Source: Ailanthus altissimus (lineage: Eukaryota > Streptophyta > Magnoliopsida > Sapindales > Simaroubaceae). Taken from it: 64,000 nt of DNA. Position numbers and translations under genes: made by a program. Positions 34,111 to 46,549 of this stretch are shown here, piece after piece. Position 1 is the first letter of the stretch, and each line of letters begins with the position of its first letter. The stretch lies in assembly GCA_946807835.1 (NCBI GenBank), contig OX327684.1, positions 34,966,501 to 35,030,500 of the forward strand, written 5' to 3'. The notes beneath the pieces were generated by a model. That model searched no databases, was not told the DNA's origin, and was given only the letters and a program-made list of their open reading frames with translations.

Positions 34111-35650
34111 GTTCTACTCTTTTTATTGTTCTTTATATTGATAAGGAAAAAAACTCAGTGATAAAAACTTAAGTAAGATAAATACAAATTTATAATAAAT
34201 TATGGTATTAATTGTGCTCAATATTATTTTATTATAAATATTACCAATAAAATTTAATGAGTTAAAATTTAGTTTGGAGAAAAAAAAACATAATAAACAT
34301 TCGTAACTAATATAGTTATTTTTAAAAAAAAATGTAATCTTCTTTTTTAAGTGAATTTTCTTAATATTTATTAGTTTGATAATTTATTTAACTAGGCAAT
34401 CTTGTAAATTAATTTTTCAAAAATTGACGTTAACAAAATTTTGGTGGATCGATATGTAAAATTTATAATGGAGTGTATTTATTTAACATCAATCTTCTTA
34501 GTTTACTACAGTTCATAAGAAAAATATATTTTTAGGTAAATATATTTGACTATATCTCATTTGATGCATTTGCCTTTGATTTGAATAATATAAATAATAT
34601 TGTCTTCATATATTATAGTTTGAATATCTATTATATCAGATGAATGATAAACTACAACTATACGTGCTTCTAATTTAGTTTATATAGTGTAAGAATCTTA
34701 GAATGGTTGAAAAAAGAGGCAACAAAAGTTTGTTTTATAAATTACCATGACATTAATGGATTGTTGTCAACAAAAATATATTCTATTTGTGAGCGAGTTT
34801 TATGGGGATTAAATAAGTACTTGACATTAGCATAACCAATTAAACATAAATTTTATATAGGTTCATTGAAATAAAATATTCTTAAATTAGTATTCTATGA
34901 AAACATCAAAATATATGTTTGATACTATTCCAATGACATCAAATTGATACTGAATTAAATATTGTCAATAAGTTTACTATAAATGTTATTTTTGATCTAG
35001 TGCATTGAGTTATATATAGTAAAGCATCAATTACGTAGAGATATAATGCTTATAAACTAAGTATTTTTTTCATTATTTTTATTGAGATGAAATGGATCGT
35101 TTGTAAGATTAAGAGACCGAATAAATACAATATATTTCGATAGCAACGAGGAAGCATTGTCTTCCATATATTAATAATAATGAGGATATATGATATTTTA
35201 TATGAATAAGTAATTAAAATAAAAAATTAAATTTAAAAATTTTAATATAGAACATCATTTTCTAATTTAAAATTATAATACAAACATTAAGTTTTAATTT
35301 ATTTATTTGTTATGTAAATTTCAAGTTGCAAATATAATATTCAAATTAAACAAATATATAATAGACATAATATTAAATACTATAAATATGAACATGAGAT
35401 ATCAAGAACATAACTAATAAAGAATATATGTCTTTATTTTTTGGCATAAAAGATCTAATTAAATGAGAATTACATAACATATTTGTAAGGATAATAATAT
35501 GACATATAATAATATAAATAATAATTAAATATAAATAAAACACATAAAATGAAAAGATTTAACATAAAAATTAAAAACTAAACTTACCCGTAAACATATT
35601 ATAAATAATAATGTAATAAATAAAACTAACACAACTCAAATAATAGAACA
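34111..35650. other. AT-rich DNA between two direct repeats
   Basis: About 1.5 kb with no coding frame, bounded by a pair of roughly 120-bp direct repeats. It may be an old insertion, but I could not identify any transposon protein. Confidence 0.4.
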
Positions 35651-35652
35651 CT

Positions 35653-35770
35653 TATAAAAAAATATTAAAAAGTATGATCTCATTATTATACAGTCACACA
35701 CACACATAGATATAAAGGGAGAGAGAGAGAGAGAGAGAGGGATGAAGCGGTGGGTGGAATCCAACTCCTC
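35653..35770. repeat. Direct repeat, right copy, with CA and GA microsatellite
   Basis: This is the partner of 33990-34110: 'aatattaaaaagtatgatc', 'tcattattatacagtcacac', then (CA)n, a (GA)n run (about 35720-35740) and 'ggaatccaact'. Confidence 0.5.
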
Positions 35771-37528
35771 GCTCACCGCCTCACAATAAAATAGGATTAT
35801 ATTTATTAATTACTTAATAATTAAGTTTATTTTAATATCAAGGGCTTGAATTGAGTGGTTAATGACCTTTGGATTCGACAAATTATAAAATCAAAGAAAA
35901 CTTCTTTGACCAAACTCCTATAAGTTTTAATTTTTCGTTTCTTTGTATTACATGGGCTAGAATTTCTCCAAGTTAACTAATTGAATTTGAGAGCAAGGAA
36001 CTCCGCTGAGTGAATGCTCTACTTTGTCCAAAATTCTTGACACGGTCTCTTCCAGTTACCAGCAAGTGAATTTACAAGCAAAGCAAAAGTTGATCGAGAT
36101 TTTGATGATACTGATGACCTCCAAGGTCGTTTCTGGGTGAATGTTGACCATCTCTATCACCAAAATTTTTTATGTATTTTTCAAGAGTTTCAAATTCAAG
36201 TATCTAGTTTGAGAGGAAACAAAATCTGGATGGTTATAACCTAAGACTTTTGAGTAATCGATGTTTGATAGAAGATTGTTGCTTGGCGTTCACAAAAGCA
36301 GATGCATAAAATACAATCCCAAGGTCTGGTCGGGCACAACTTAATTTTGATGAATTTCGAGAAATTAAAAGGTATAATAACGTTTCATTTATCTTAAATT
36401 TTTTCATGTTAAATAATTATTAGATAATAAAATAATATAATAGATAAATTTAAATTTTACATTATTTTATCTCGCTCAATTATTGCTCTAACACATTAAT
36501 TTTGCTGAATCAATTTTGCAGAATATCTCTGGTACGTTAATGCTTAAAACAAAAAACCGACGCTGTTATTATGCCAGGCAACACCATTTGTATTCTAGGA
36601 CATTAATGTAAAGGCAGTCATGGCTGTTCAAGGCTGAAACACCTTTTCAAGCCTTTTAAAAACATACGAATATTCAATAGTATGCTAATTCCCAGAAACT
36701 TTAAATCATGCAATCTGTAATGACTATTATCTCTAGCATCCACATCCTAAACTACCAACTGGAGTCCTATAGTAACATCAAGATGCTCTCCATGAACCAC
36801 AGCGCCAGATTCTTCGCTTTTGTGAGATATCTACTTCCGAGAGAGATTAGATGTTCAAGCAAGGAAAACTCATTTCATCCTAAAGCAAATCAAGACAAAA
36901 TTTTAAGTTGAGCAACAACAATTAAACATCTCAAGTCGGAAGATGAAGTGGTTGATAGTTGTTAAACAACTTGAGAGCAATGGAAGATAGCCAACTTATA
37001 GAGATTCTCCGTTTTCATGTAATGCCAATTTAAGAAGACAGATATCATTCATTGCATCAGATGCATTTCTGAGCTGCTATTTAGAACGACTGCTATTAGC
37101 ATGTCAATCAAATAATCAGTCCTGCTCTCAAGATCAGCATACCCAGAACCATTCATTCCTTCATTGCTACTAAAGAAGCAGTTTTACCCATCAGCATATA
37201 TTTAGTTACTTCTATGGAAACATTAATTCTCCCCTATCAATCAGGATCGCAATTTCACTTTTCATCTCTTAAATTTCAAGAAAATGATAAGTCAAGCATA
37301 CAAAGGATGCTTGGAACAGTAACAACACAAAACACGAAAGCAAATGAAATCACACTATTCAACAACTTAGTACAACAGGTTGAAATTGCTTAATACAGTT
37401 GGCTAGGAACAGCAACCAACCAAACCCATGAAAACGCATGCGCTCCAATCACATTTCAGTTCAATAAACCAGCAAAGAGATCGAAATATGGATAAACAAT
37501 TGAGAATGCAAATACTCAACTCACCAAA
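35771..37528. other. Intergenic DNA and 3' flank of the EG16 gene
   Basis: No gene is recognised between the repeat pair and the stop codon of the GH16 gene. Only short chance frames occur (for example 36708-36911). Confidence 0.5.
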
Positions 37529-38290
37529 TCAAGAATCACAAGGGCACTCCTCTTGCACAGCGGTGGCTGCAGGCACATGAATGTCTTTGTAGAGACAAAC
37601 ATAAGGAGCATCACAGCCCACATAGGGCCCAGTCCACCTGGCCTCATCAATGTAGCTAGCATCCCAAACTGAAGCATACAAGAACATTGGCTTACTCGGA
37701 AAGGACTCACCCTCCTTCCTCTCAGCTCCCCTTACCAACTTCCCATCAATCAACCACTCGATCAAATCTGGACCCCACTTGATCACATACTCGTGAAACC
37801 CATCAGAACAATCAAAACCCAGATCATGAATCTGCTCTCTATTCCCAGTTCCTGCATTACAATCACAAAAAGAAAAAAAAAGAACAGACATATCCGTACA
37901 GTTGAAGAAATTTAACAGAAGTAGAAAAAAAAAACATAAAAAGATTTAGACTTTACCAGTGGTGTAGTAATTAGTTTGAACGATGGTCTTGTCCTTGCCG
38001 AGGAATTCGAAGTCGATCTCGTCTTGGGTTTTGTCACCTTCTAAAGAGGAGAGGTAAATGTTGAAGTTGAGGCCACTGGTGTTGCCTTTGGGGCACTGGA
38101 TGAGGGAGCTGAAGGTGCCATAGAGGAAGCGAGTTTTGGAGCGCCACCTGGCTCCGCCGCGCTCGTCGAAGGTGACCGCGATGGAACTGGAGTCTGCACA
38201 GTGATCGCAAGCTTCTGGGGTGTAATCTATTGCGATGCTTTCTTTGATGGGTTGAGTTTTATGGAGATCGTGGAGTGCTGGATCTGCCAT
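37529..38290 (-). CDS. EG16: GH16 endo-beta-glucanase EG16 (XTH relative without signal peptide)
   Basis: Two exons, 38290-37957 and 37851-37529, give 657 nt or 218 aa. The GH16 active site is present as DEIDFEFLG (about residues 90-98), with Glu91 as nucleophile and Glu95 as acid/base. Other GH16/XTH landmarks are RFLYGTFSSLIQCP, GLNFNIYLSS, WGPDLIEWLIDGKLV and PMFLYASVWDASY. Unlike XTH enzymes it has no N-terminal signal peptide and lacks the C-terminal XET_C extension, stopping soon after the beta-sandwich at CPCDS. These traits define plant EG16, characterised in poplar and grapevine as an endoglucanase that cuts mixed-linkage glucan and xyloglucan. Absence of a signal peptide suggests it is not secreted by the usual route. 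The in-frame ATG at 38290 is the first in the exon. Confidence 0.85.
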
Positions 38291-38741
38291 TTCAAACAGA
38301 ATTTGAGAAAATGTATGAGGGCTTGCAAACCGAAGTCAAGTTGTACAACTTAAAGAGTAGGATACCGTCACTACAAACCGAAGTCAAGTTGTCCACTTCC
38401 ATTTGAATAGGTGGTGTATTGTAAATTACTATACAAATTATTTTTAATTTAGTACCGACAGTTATAAATTTAAAAATTATATCTCTCAACTTAATTTTAT
38501 TATTGTGAGCTAAGGGTACTAACTAAATTAGCTAATATCTCAAAGCTTATACTTTTGCAACCATTACGTTGTGGTTTAATTCTTTTTTTTGGTTTAAGTG
38601 CGAATTTATATGATTGTATTGTAAATATGTATAAAAAATTTAATTATAGTATTGTACTTATTAATATCATTTATTGATCCAATTGTATATTTGACCATTC
38701 TTGCAAAATACATATAGAATGGTATTTTAATGATTCATTTG
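38291..38741 (-). promoter_or_regulatory. Short upstream region of EG16
   Basis: About 450 bp separate the EG16 start codon from transposon-like copy C. A direct repeat is visible within it: 'aaaccgaagtcaagttgt' occurs at about 38327 and 38376, roughly 50 bp apart. No gene. Confidence 0.45.
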
Positions 38742-39445
38742 GTTGAGCTTTTTAAATAAAATTTTTAAAAATATAACTTTTAAAAAAAATTATTAATTGA
38801 TTGGTTGTCAATTAAAAAATTATTTTGAAGTATTAAATTGTTTAGTTATATATTATTAAAAATACTTATATGTTATTAAATTATTAAAAAGAACACTTAA
38901 TAAAAATTATATTCAAATTTTAAAAAATTTAATTTTTTTATATATAAGTTTAAATTTATTATGTATTTTCTCAAATTCAATTTCTTAAATACAAAAATCA
39001 AGTAAAAATAATACGTAGTAATTACTAAAATAATATAAATTATTATTTTTGGTACAAAAATTAAAAATAAAATGATTAACAAAAGATTTTAGTAGAATTT
39101 TGTAAAAATATAATAGTTATATAGATAAGGAAAATTTGAGATATGATGAATTTTAAGAAAATATTGAAAATATTTTAGTTGAATAAGATTATTTTTATTA
39201 AAGGTATACTATGAAAATAAAAAAATATTATTATGGTATATGTGATATTACACAAATATTAAAAAAGTTCAAAAAGCTATACTTTCAAAAGCCTAAAATT
39301 TGAGTTTTTACAAGTAGAAGCAAAATAATTTTTTAATATCCAAAAGCTCTTCTCTAATTATAACCAAACATCGTTAAAAATTTTGAAAATAACTTTTGAC
39401 ATTAAAAAAAAAAAACTCTTTTGACCAATAGAGAAGTCCAACTAA
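38742..39445 (-). mobile_element. Non-autonomous transposon-like repeat, copy C (most complete)
   Basis: About 700 bp, AT-rich and non-coding. Read on the minus strand it begins CTGTTTAGTTGGACTTCTC and ends near AAGCTCAACCAAATGAATC, so its ends are imperfect inverted repeats. Its whole length aligns with copy A (18888-19530) and its inner and right parts with copy B (19905-20390). No transposase is present. It sits about 450 bp upstream of EG16 and only about a dozen bases from the LTR-like element at 39457. Confidence 0.65.
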
Positions 39446-39456
39446 ACAGGCACTTA

Positions 39457-40640
39457 TGTTGGAACTGGTGCTTACGCGTCATTCCAATATTATATGAATA
39501 TTAATTATTTAATATTTATACAATAAATATTTTAAATAAAATTATTAATATTAAATATATTTCAAATATTATATGATCTGAAAGAATTCAAATCTGATTC
39601 AAAAGAGTTTGGACCAGTGCTAAGAGTTAACTACGCTGAGAGTTATAAATGTTAAGAGTTAGCAAGTTATAAGAGTCAGTGAGATTTAAATAGTTAAATC
39701 CTTATTTGAATGAGACAAAGACCTAAGAGTATGCTTGCAATGACATAATTGCAAATGGTAGTAATAGATGCTAGAAAACGTCATTATGTAAGTATATTCT
39801 CAAACCCTATGTTCGTGATTTATTTTTGTCAATGCAAATCTATCGATGAATCATTTTTATATAGATCAGTGTATGTCTATATATGTATAGTACAGATGGT
39901 TATTCTTAGTTGACCACGAGTTTAGTGAAAGCTCATATAAGCATATGAGTATTCAGTGAGGACTGGATACTGAATAGGTTCAATAAATACCTTTAATAGA
40001 TATCTCATAAATCTGTTAACGGAGGGTCTTCTCAAGTTGAGTAATGTCCATAGTAATTTGACCTAAGCACCACGGTAGGCTTATGAGTGATCCACCATAC
40101 TTAGGTTCTATACATGTCAGAAATCTTTCATTGTCTGATCGCTGGATATGGTCCAATACTCATGGAGTCTAATATGTGTAGATATGAAATTTGTCAACTC
40201 ATATCGGTGAGTTTAATATTCTGTTGCTCAAATGTTATATTTCAGGAAGTCTTATGGTAATATGCATTAAACTTGGAAAAAAGTTTCCATAAACAATATC
40301 GCAAAGAAGTTTGCGAATATTGTTTATCAGAATACGAATCGATGAGATAAGTTTATGGTTGAGCAATATGGGACTTGACGGTATTAATCTATATCTCCGC
40401 TCTTATAGGATATAAATGACGGAAGGATTGTACGAATATAGTTTTAATCTCAATTTGTATGATTTAACTCACCATTTTGTATTATCCATAACGTGTGTAT
40501 GTAGGACATCGGTTATGAACTTACGAAAATGTTTCGTAAGACAAAATGGGTGTGAATATAAGGAGTCTCATTATATGAAGTGTACTCATTGAGCACGTGA
40601 GTAACATCAGATAAAATTGTTTGATTTGGGTAATTTTTAA
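39457..40640 (+). mobile_element. LTR-like element, diverged inverted relative of the 24.9 kb element
   Basis: Starts TGTTGGAACTGGTGCTTACG and keeps block-by-block similarity to the reverse complement of 27290-26060. Shared blocks include the area of 'gagacaaagacctaagagta', 'atagatcagtgtatgtctat', 'agtattcagtgaggactgga', 'atggtccaatactcatgg' and 'gataagtttatggttgagca'. Similarity fades after about 40640, and no right terminus could be fixed. It is non-coding, so it is probably an old LTR fragment of the same family. Confidence 0.55.
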
Positions 40641-41129
40641 AAAATATGAATTTATTTCGGGATCTCTCAGTGAGTAGCAAATATTTAAGTGTTAAATTTA
40701 AGACTGTATCAAGTGAGATTTGACACTTTTATCTATCTAGTGTATGTCTCAAATTGTGTAAATAATTTATATGGATACTAAATTTAGTATTAATGGATAT
40801 AACTATTATTTAAATAAAATAATAATAATTATTTTTAAATTAAATTAATCAATTATTTATTTATTTCAAAATTTCTCAGATAGATCATATAATTTTAATG
40901 TTAAGTTTGAGATCTCAATAAATACGTTTTGTCACTTTAACTTTTTTATTAAATACCACGTGTCATGATATTAATTGTAATGACATGACATGCGATATAA
41001 TTTTATTAACTTAATATTTAATTTATAAATATTATAAAATTAATTAAATAAAAAATAAAAACAAATGGCTGACTTAAAATATATTCAACCATAACATTTA
41101 AAACCATTTGACAACTTTTTCAATTGCTT

Positions 41130-41160
<31 letters not shown>

Positions 41161-42151
41161 ATTCTATCATTTATCAAGGCCATTTATTACAAGAGAAAAT
41201 GAAAGATAATATATTTGTAATGCTTTATTAAACAAGAGTTGCCTTATAATTATTTAATTTAATAAATTTATGTCACTAATATTATTTACATTCAGTCGCT
41301 TAGTAATTTAGTTGACACTAAATATTTTGCAAAGCATGAAACTATAATATAAAATATTTTATAATGCATGTTTTTGATAACCATTAATTGAAGTATTATC
41401 GATTAAGATGATGGTAAATATTAATATATATACATATATATAGTACTCTTATTTCATTTACAAAACAAGTTAAGAAGTGAAATAGTGATGATTTCACTCT
41501 TAAGTTATATATGAATTGAATTAATTTGTTAAATAAATAAGTGAATTGTAAGTAAAATTTAAATTAAAAAAATTGAAAAAAATTTTAAAGTAAAAGTTGT
41601 TTTAATATAAATATTCTAATTAAGAATAAGAAGTTATCATTTTAACTTAAAGAATCTCACTTAATCTTAAATTAAAACTGTTTAAAATATATTTTAAGTA
41701 TAAATTTTTTAAAATTTTATTAACGTAATGATATGTTTATTTATATTCTATTATACTTATTTATGTATATAATATATAAATTAAAAATTAAAAATTATAC
41801 ACCCTCACCCTGTACTCTACGCACTTTCAACTTAACCGATCTTGGACCGCTTCCGCCATCCAGTCATTGGTATTTTTAAAACAAAATTAAAAAGCAAACA
41901 CGTGAAAAGATTCTTAGTTTTAAGAATTTAGCCTCGGGTATTCAGGCACGTTAAAGCAACTTGGCCCCCGACGAAAGAACGAGACTGATGAAAGGATAAC
42001 TTAATCTTCGATTAGGGCACACTAACCAGGGTACCAAACGCACCCCATGTCCCCAGACTGAGCTTAACTTTGTCTCGAAGCAGACCCATTGAAACCGAAC
42101 ACCACACACAGGCAAGGCAAGTGTGTTGCCTGTGAGACCAATAATGAGATA
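40641..42151. other. AT-rich spacer and promoter side of the FN3K-related gene
   Basis: There is a TA run at about 41131-41151, and the composition is strongly AT-rich up to about 41.8 kb. It then becomes more mixed toward the gene start, where the promoter is expected. No other feature. Confidence 0.5.
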
Positions 42152-44603
42152 ATGGTGACACACATGGGATTTTTCACTTTCAGCTCTTGTTTTCCTCCTC
42201 TGGCTTCTCGACTTTCCTGCCATAAACGCAGACCAATTGCTAGTAAGTGGCTGAAACAAGTTAATACTTCGTAAAAATGTGTTGCTTTTAGCTGACTTTG
42301 ATTGTCTTTAGATACTTAATTTAGTTGTTGTAGGACCTAATATATGGGTTTCCAATGAAAACTCAATTGTTGTTGATTTGGGATATTACGAATCTTACTT
42401 GTGTATATGTTTGTGCTGTAAGTTTTTGTTGAAATGGAATGATCACTCTTTAAGTTTTGGATATCTGACAGTGGCGGCAATGAGTGATGACCCTGTTCGT
42501 GAATGGATTCTCTCTGAAGGAAAGGCAACTCAAATTACAAAAAATAGCCCCATTGGCGGTGGTTGCATCAATCTTGCTAGTCGTTATGACACTGATGCTG
42601 GTTCCTTCTTTGTTAAAACAAACAGGTACTAGATGTGTTGCTTATGAATTGAATATCAATGTCATCATCTAAATGGTGTGATCTATCAGGGGTATTGGAC
42701 CATTGATGTTTGAGGGAGAGGCTCTTGGTCTCGGTGCTATGTATGAAACCAAAACAATCAGAGTACCTAGGCCTTTTAAGGTTAGAAAGTTTAATATGGA
42801 GCAGGTTGTAAAATGAAAAATTGTAGGTGTTAGTTCTTGTCTTCTCTATGGGGTGAAATGTAAGTGTAACTTCTTGTCAAGCATTGTAGGTTGGAGCCCT
42901 ACCAACGGGCGGATCATATATCATTATGGAATTTATTGAGTTTGGTTTTTCAAGAGGCGATCAGGTGAGGCTGGGAAGGTTTATGTTAATTTTATATTAG
43001 CAAACATCAATTTTCTTTTTGATATTTGGACGGTCTATTGTTCATCAGTCTGTTTTAGGAAGGAAGCTTGCTGAAATGCATAAAGCTGGGAAATCCAGTA
43101 AAGGTTTTGGTTTTGATGTTGATAATACCATTGGAAGGTCAGGTCCTTCTTGCCATTATCAGTCTTATCAATTTCATTACCTTTATGATGCAATCACTAA
43201 TGTTTTCATCTATTGCTCTTTGGTGAAACTTTTTCCCCATACTTGTCATCTTATTACGGTGATATTAAGGAATGCAAAATAGTAGCTAATATGGAAACTG
43301 GTTCACCTTTAACCAATTCAGTTATGTGGTCTTTGTAGTACTCTGCAGATAAACACATGGACGTCAGATTGGATTGAGTTTTATGTAGAACATAGATTGG
43401 GTTACCAGCTTAAGTTAGCATCAGATCAGTATGGCGATTCAACTATTTATCAAAGAGGTAATTTTTTTTTTGACATAATATTTCTTGTCATGCCATTTTC
43501 TGCCCATCTAGTAACTTTTCTTGAACCATCGTAAAGATGATGCATACACCTGAAACATTGTTAACAGGCCAGAGACTGATAAAGAACTTGGCACCTCTCT
43601 TTGAAGGTGTCATTATAGAACCATGCTTACTGCATGGAGACTTGTGGAGTGGGAATATCAGCTCTGACAAAAATGGGGAGCCTGTTATACTTGACCCAGC
43701 ATGTTACTGTAACTCTGAGTACTCTTCACTGCTCTGTAATTCTAAGGCACATTGAAATCCCTGCTCTCCACCCTTTCTCCCTTCTCCCTCAAAAACTAAA
43801 CATTGTCAAGCAACTTCATGATCTTTCTGAACTTCTTTTTGATTTGGCTTCTTAGGTGAAGTAAAGGGGTGCTGAACATCTGAACATTTATTGGCATATC
43901 AACATTTTGACAAACTTGGAATATATTCTGTAAAAAACTACATGTGTGCCCTTAGCCATGTCTCAGGTGATAAGAGGGAGGGGGTAGGCATGCATCTGTA
44001 GCTGTCTTTGTATGCACGTTCTTGTTGTTTGTCTAAAAGGAGTGAGAATAGGCTTTATTAGTTAATGTAGTTGATTACTTAACTGAAAAACATGAACTCA
44101 TTAAAGTATTGATTGCCCTATACTTGCTGATGTCTTCCTCTATAGATGGACATAATGAGGCAGAATTTGGAATGTCATGGTGTGCTGGTTTTGGAGGATC
44201 GTTCTACAATTCCTATTTTGAGGTACCATTATTTAAATACATTGATAGAGGGACAATTACAACTTATTAGAATTGGATGTGATTGGTTCTATGGTTTGGT
44301 TGGTATAGATATGATTTTTAATCAGATATTGCACTCGCAGCATCAAGTAGTCTGAAAAAAGCTTGATTCCCTGTCCATTGCCTATAAACTTGTGCACTTT
44401 ACTTTTAGTTCTTTTGGTTTATCTTTCCCAGTATCCTCATTTGTTTTATTTACCAGGTCATGCCCAAACAACCAGGCTTTGAAAAAAGGAGAGATCTTTA
44501 CATGTTCTATCATTACTTGAATCATTACAATCTCTTTGGTTCTGGTTACCGTTCATCTGCCATGTCGATAATAGATGGCTATTTACGGATGTTGAAAGTT
44601 TAG
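42152..44603 (+). CDS. FN3KRP: Plastid protein-ribulosamine 3-kinase (fructosamine-3-kinase-related)
   Basis: Nine exons: 42152-42242, 42472-42625, 42690-42780, 42890-42964, 43049-43137, 43339-43457, 43568-43708, 44146-44222 and 44457-44603. They give 984 nt or 327 aa, close to the Arabidopsis protein. The enzyme phosphorylates ribulosamine and related ketosamines on glycated proteins so that they fall apart, a repair of sugar damage. Visible motifs are a Gly-rich loop (SPIGGGCINLA), FFVKTNR, FEGEALGLGAM, the catalytic loop LLHGDLWSGN (about residue 229), the metal-binding DPACYYGHNEAEFGMS, and the C-terminal YHYLNHYNLFGSGYRSSAM. The first 30 residues are rich in Ser, Cys and basic residues with no acids (SRLSCHKRRPIAS), fitting a chloroplast transit peptide. 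A second ATG at MSDDPVREW would give the bare kinase. Confidence 0.93.
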
Positions 44604-45320
44604 GCATTGGTTCAAATGCAACATCTATATGTACATAGTTTCTTGGATTAGAAGTATGTATGCCTTTGGACTAGCTGAAGTTGTATGTATATGCTACTAC
44701 TTGAGCAAAGCTCTGTAGAATTTTTTTGGCCCCAGCTGCTTTTGTATAAATTTGCAATCAAGATTTTAGAATGAAGCTGGTTGAAAAGCTGACTGGGTGA
44801 GTCGTGCGGTCGGTCTGTATTCATAACTGTTTCTGGAGATATAAATAACATTTCAGAATTAATTTTTACTGTCGTATATTTGTTTTAACTATACGATAAG
44901 AAAGGAAAAAAGAAAACAAATTAACTAGAAGCATTTTAGTTTTTTTAAAAGAACTAAAAGCAGTTTAAGGGGTAATAGTAAAACTAAATGTAATAAAGGA
45001 TAACCTTATCTCAAACAGAAAGGGAAAAAGTAAAAAAATAGATAAAAATAAATTAGTTTCAGGTTTAAAGTTATATGGACTTGCCGATGCCATAAGCCAA
45101 AGCCAAAGCCAAAGCCAAACGTCCACGATACGACTACTTGTACTTACCAACATCAAGGAGCAAAAAAAAGTCTCACTGGGACTTTGGAAACAAATGGTTG
45201 TTTGTTCCTCAGAATCTTCGGAAACAAATGATCACTTATATTTTCTCGCGCCACCGAAACGACAATAATACGAAGAATCCAGCAGCTCCGGAGAAAAAGA
45301 AAATTCTCGTAAGGGTGAAT
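44604..45320. other. 3' flank of the FN3K-related gene and spacer
   Basis: No coding frame. The start is probably 3'UTR. A short tandem repeat 'aaagcc' occurs at about 45096-45118. Confidence 0.5.
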
Positions 45321-45332
45321 ATTAACATGAAC

Positions 45333-45900
45333 ATGGACGAAACAAGACCGAGTCATCGCCGCCATTAACAGAGCTCATACTATCACTAGAGCAAGCAACC
45401 CTAGCGGCCAAACAATTGCCAGCCACCACTGACCCAACTTATCTTCTGAAAATTTATTCTTTCCTCAACGAAGCCCATCACCATTTATCTTCATTTCTCT
45501 CAAATACCCAAGTGCCTGTTCCTCCACCTCCTCAGCAGCGGCCTGTGGCTGAAAATTCGCTGGCCTCGGCCACCGGGGCCGCCGTGGGTGAGAACGGGAG
45601 CGAGCCGATGGAAGTGGGTGATGATGAAGAAGAGAATTCCAAGACTAGTACTATTGATAAGGTTGAAGAGAGGATGAGAGAATGTTTTATCAAGAATAAG
45701 AGGCCTAAGCGGCCGCTTTCGCCATCCGCGGTGGCAGAGGAGAAGCGGTTAATATGAAGATGGGTTTGTTGGGGGAGCCAATGGATTTGATTCCCATGCC
45801 ACAAAGATGAGGGCTTTGGATCTTGTCTATCAGTTTCATGGATGAAGGAGCAGATACCCGAGAAACAGGAACAGGGAGGAATCGGAGAGGATTCAGAAGT
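45333..45900 (+). pseudogene. Broken copy of an uncharacterised plant protein
   Basis: Protein-like sequence is spread over more than one frame. It opens at MDETRP (45333), shifts frame within the next few codons, and continues as PPLTELILSLEQATLAAKQL, then TDPTYLLKIYSFLNEAHHHL, PMEVGDDEEE, IDKVEERMRECFIKNKRPKR, PLSPSAVAEEKRL. It shifts again near 45750 to read EDGFVGGANGF, ATKMRALDLVYQFHG, a TGA stop, then YPRNRNREESERIQK. Two frameshifts and an internal stop make a full-length product impossible in one exon. The absence of introns could mean a retrocopy. I recall the parent only as an uncharacterised conserved plant protein. Confidence 0.55.
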
Positions 45901-46549
45901 GAGTTTTACGGCAATATGGTTTTATTGCCACAGCAATTTTTTTAAAAAAAATTCCATTATGGGGATGTTTGTTAATCATTATTGCCTTTATTAATCTTAA
46001 AACATTCAGAATATTAGAAACATCTTGATTCTTGAATGAGCAAGATTTATTTACTCACCTCAGGTTTTCATTTTGCTCTGCTTAAATTATGTTTGAGATT
46101 AATACTGCAATTTGACGAGAATTTCAAATTTAAGTGCATTACAAAATAAATTCAAAACATGTATTCTCTCATACATCTGGCTATCTTAATTGCTCTCGCT
46201 TCGTCAGAAACGAAATCAAAGAAAAAGAAAAGACCCTCAATGTGGTAGATCAAACACCGTTTGTAATCTATACACTACCAGTCAGTTGTTTGTACACTGT
46301 ACAGTTGTTTGTTGTACAATTCTTACAATGCACATCCTGTGGTGAACTCTCAGAGGTAGTAAAAGGAAGACGGGTCTAGACCTACTTTATTTCTCAGAGA
46401 AGCAAGAACTACTACTGCTATAAGGATTATACTCCATTGATACTGCACTGCTGTATACTCCGTCGCTGGTGATGAATCTCCTGCAACTCGAACAAGGTAG
46501 GCAAGGCTAAGGCTGTATGTTACTTATGTGTCTCTTAGCGGTAGAAACA
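45901..46549. other. Spacer and 3' flank of the PFC1 gene
   Basis: No gene is supported. The right part is probably 3'UTR of the minus-strand PFC1 gene ending at 46550. Confidence 0.45.
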
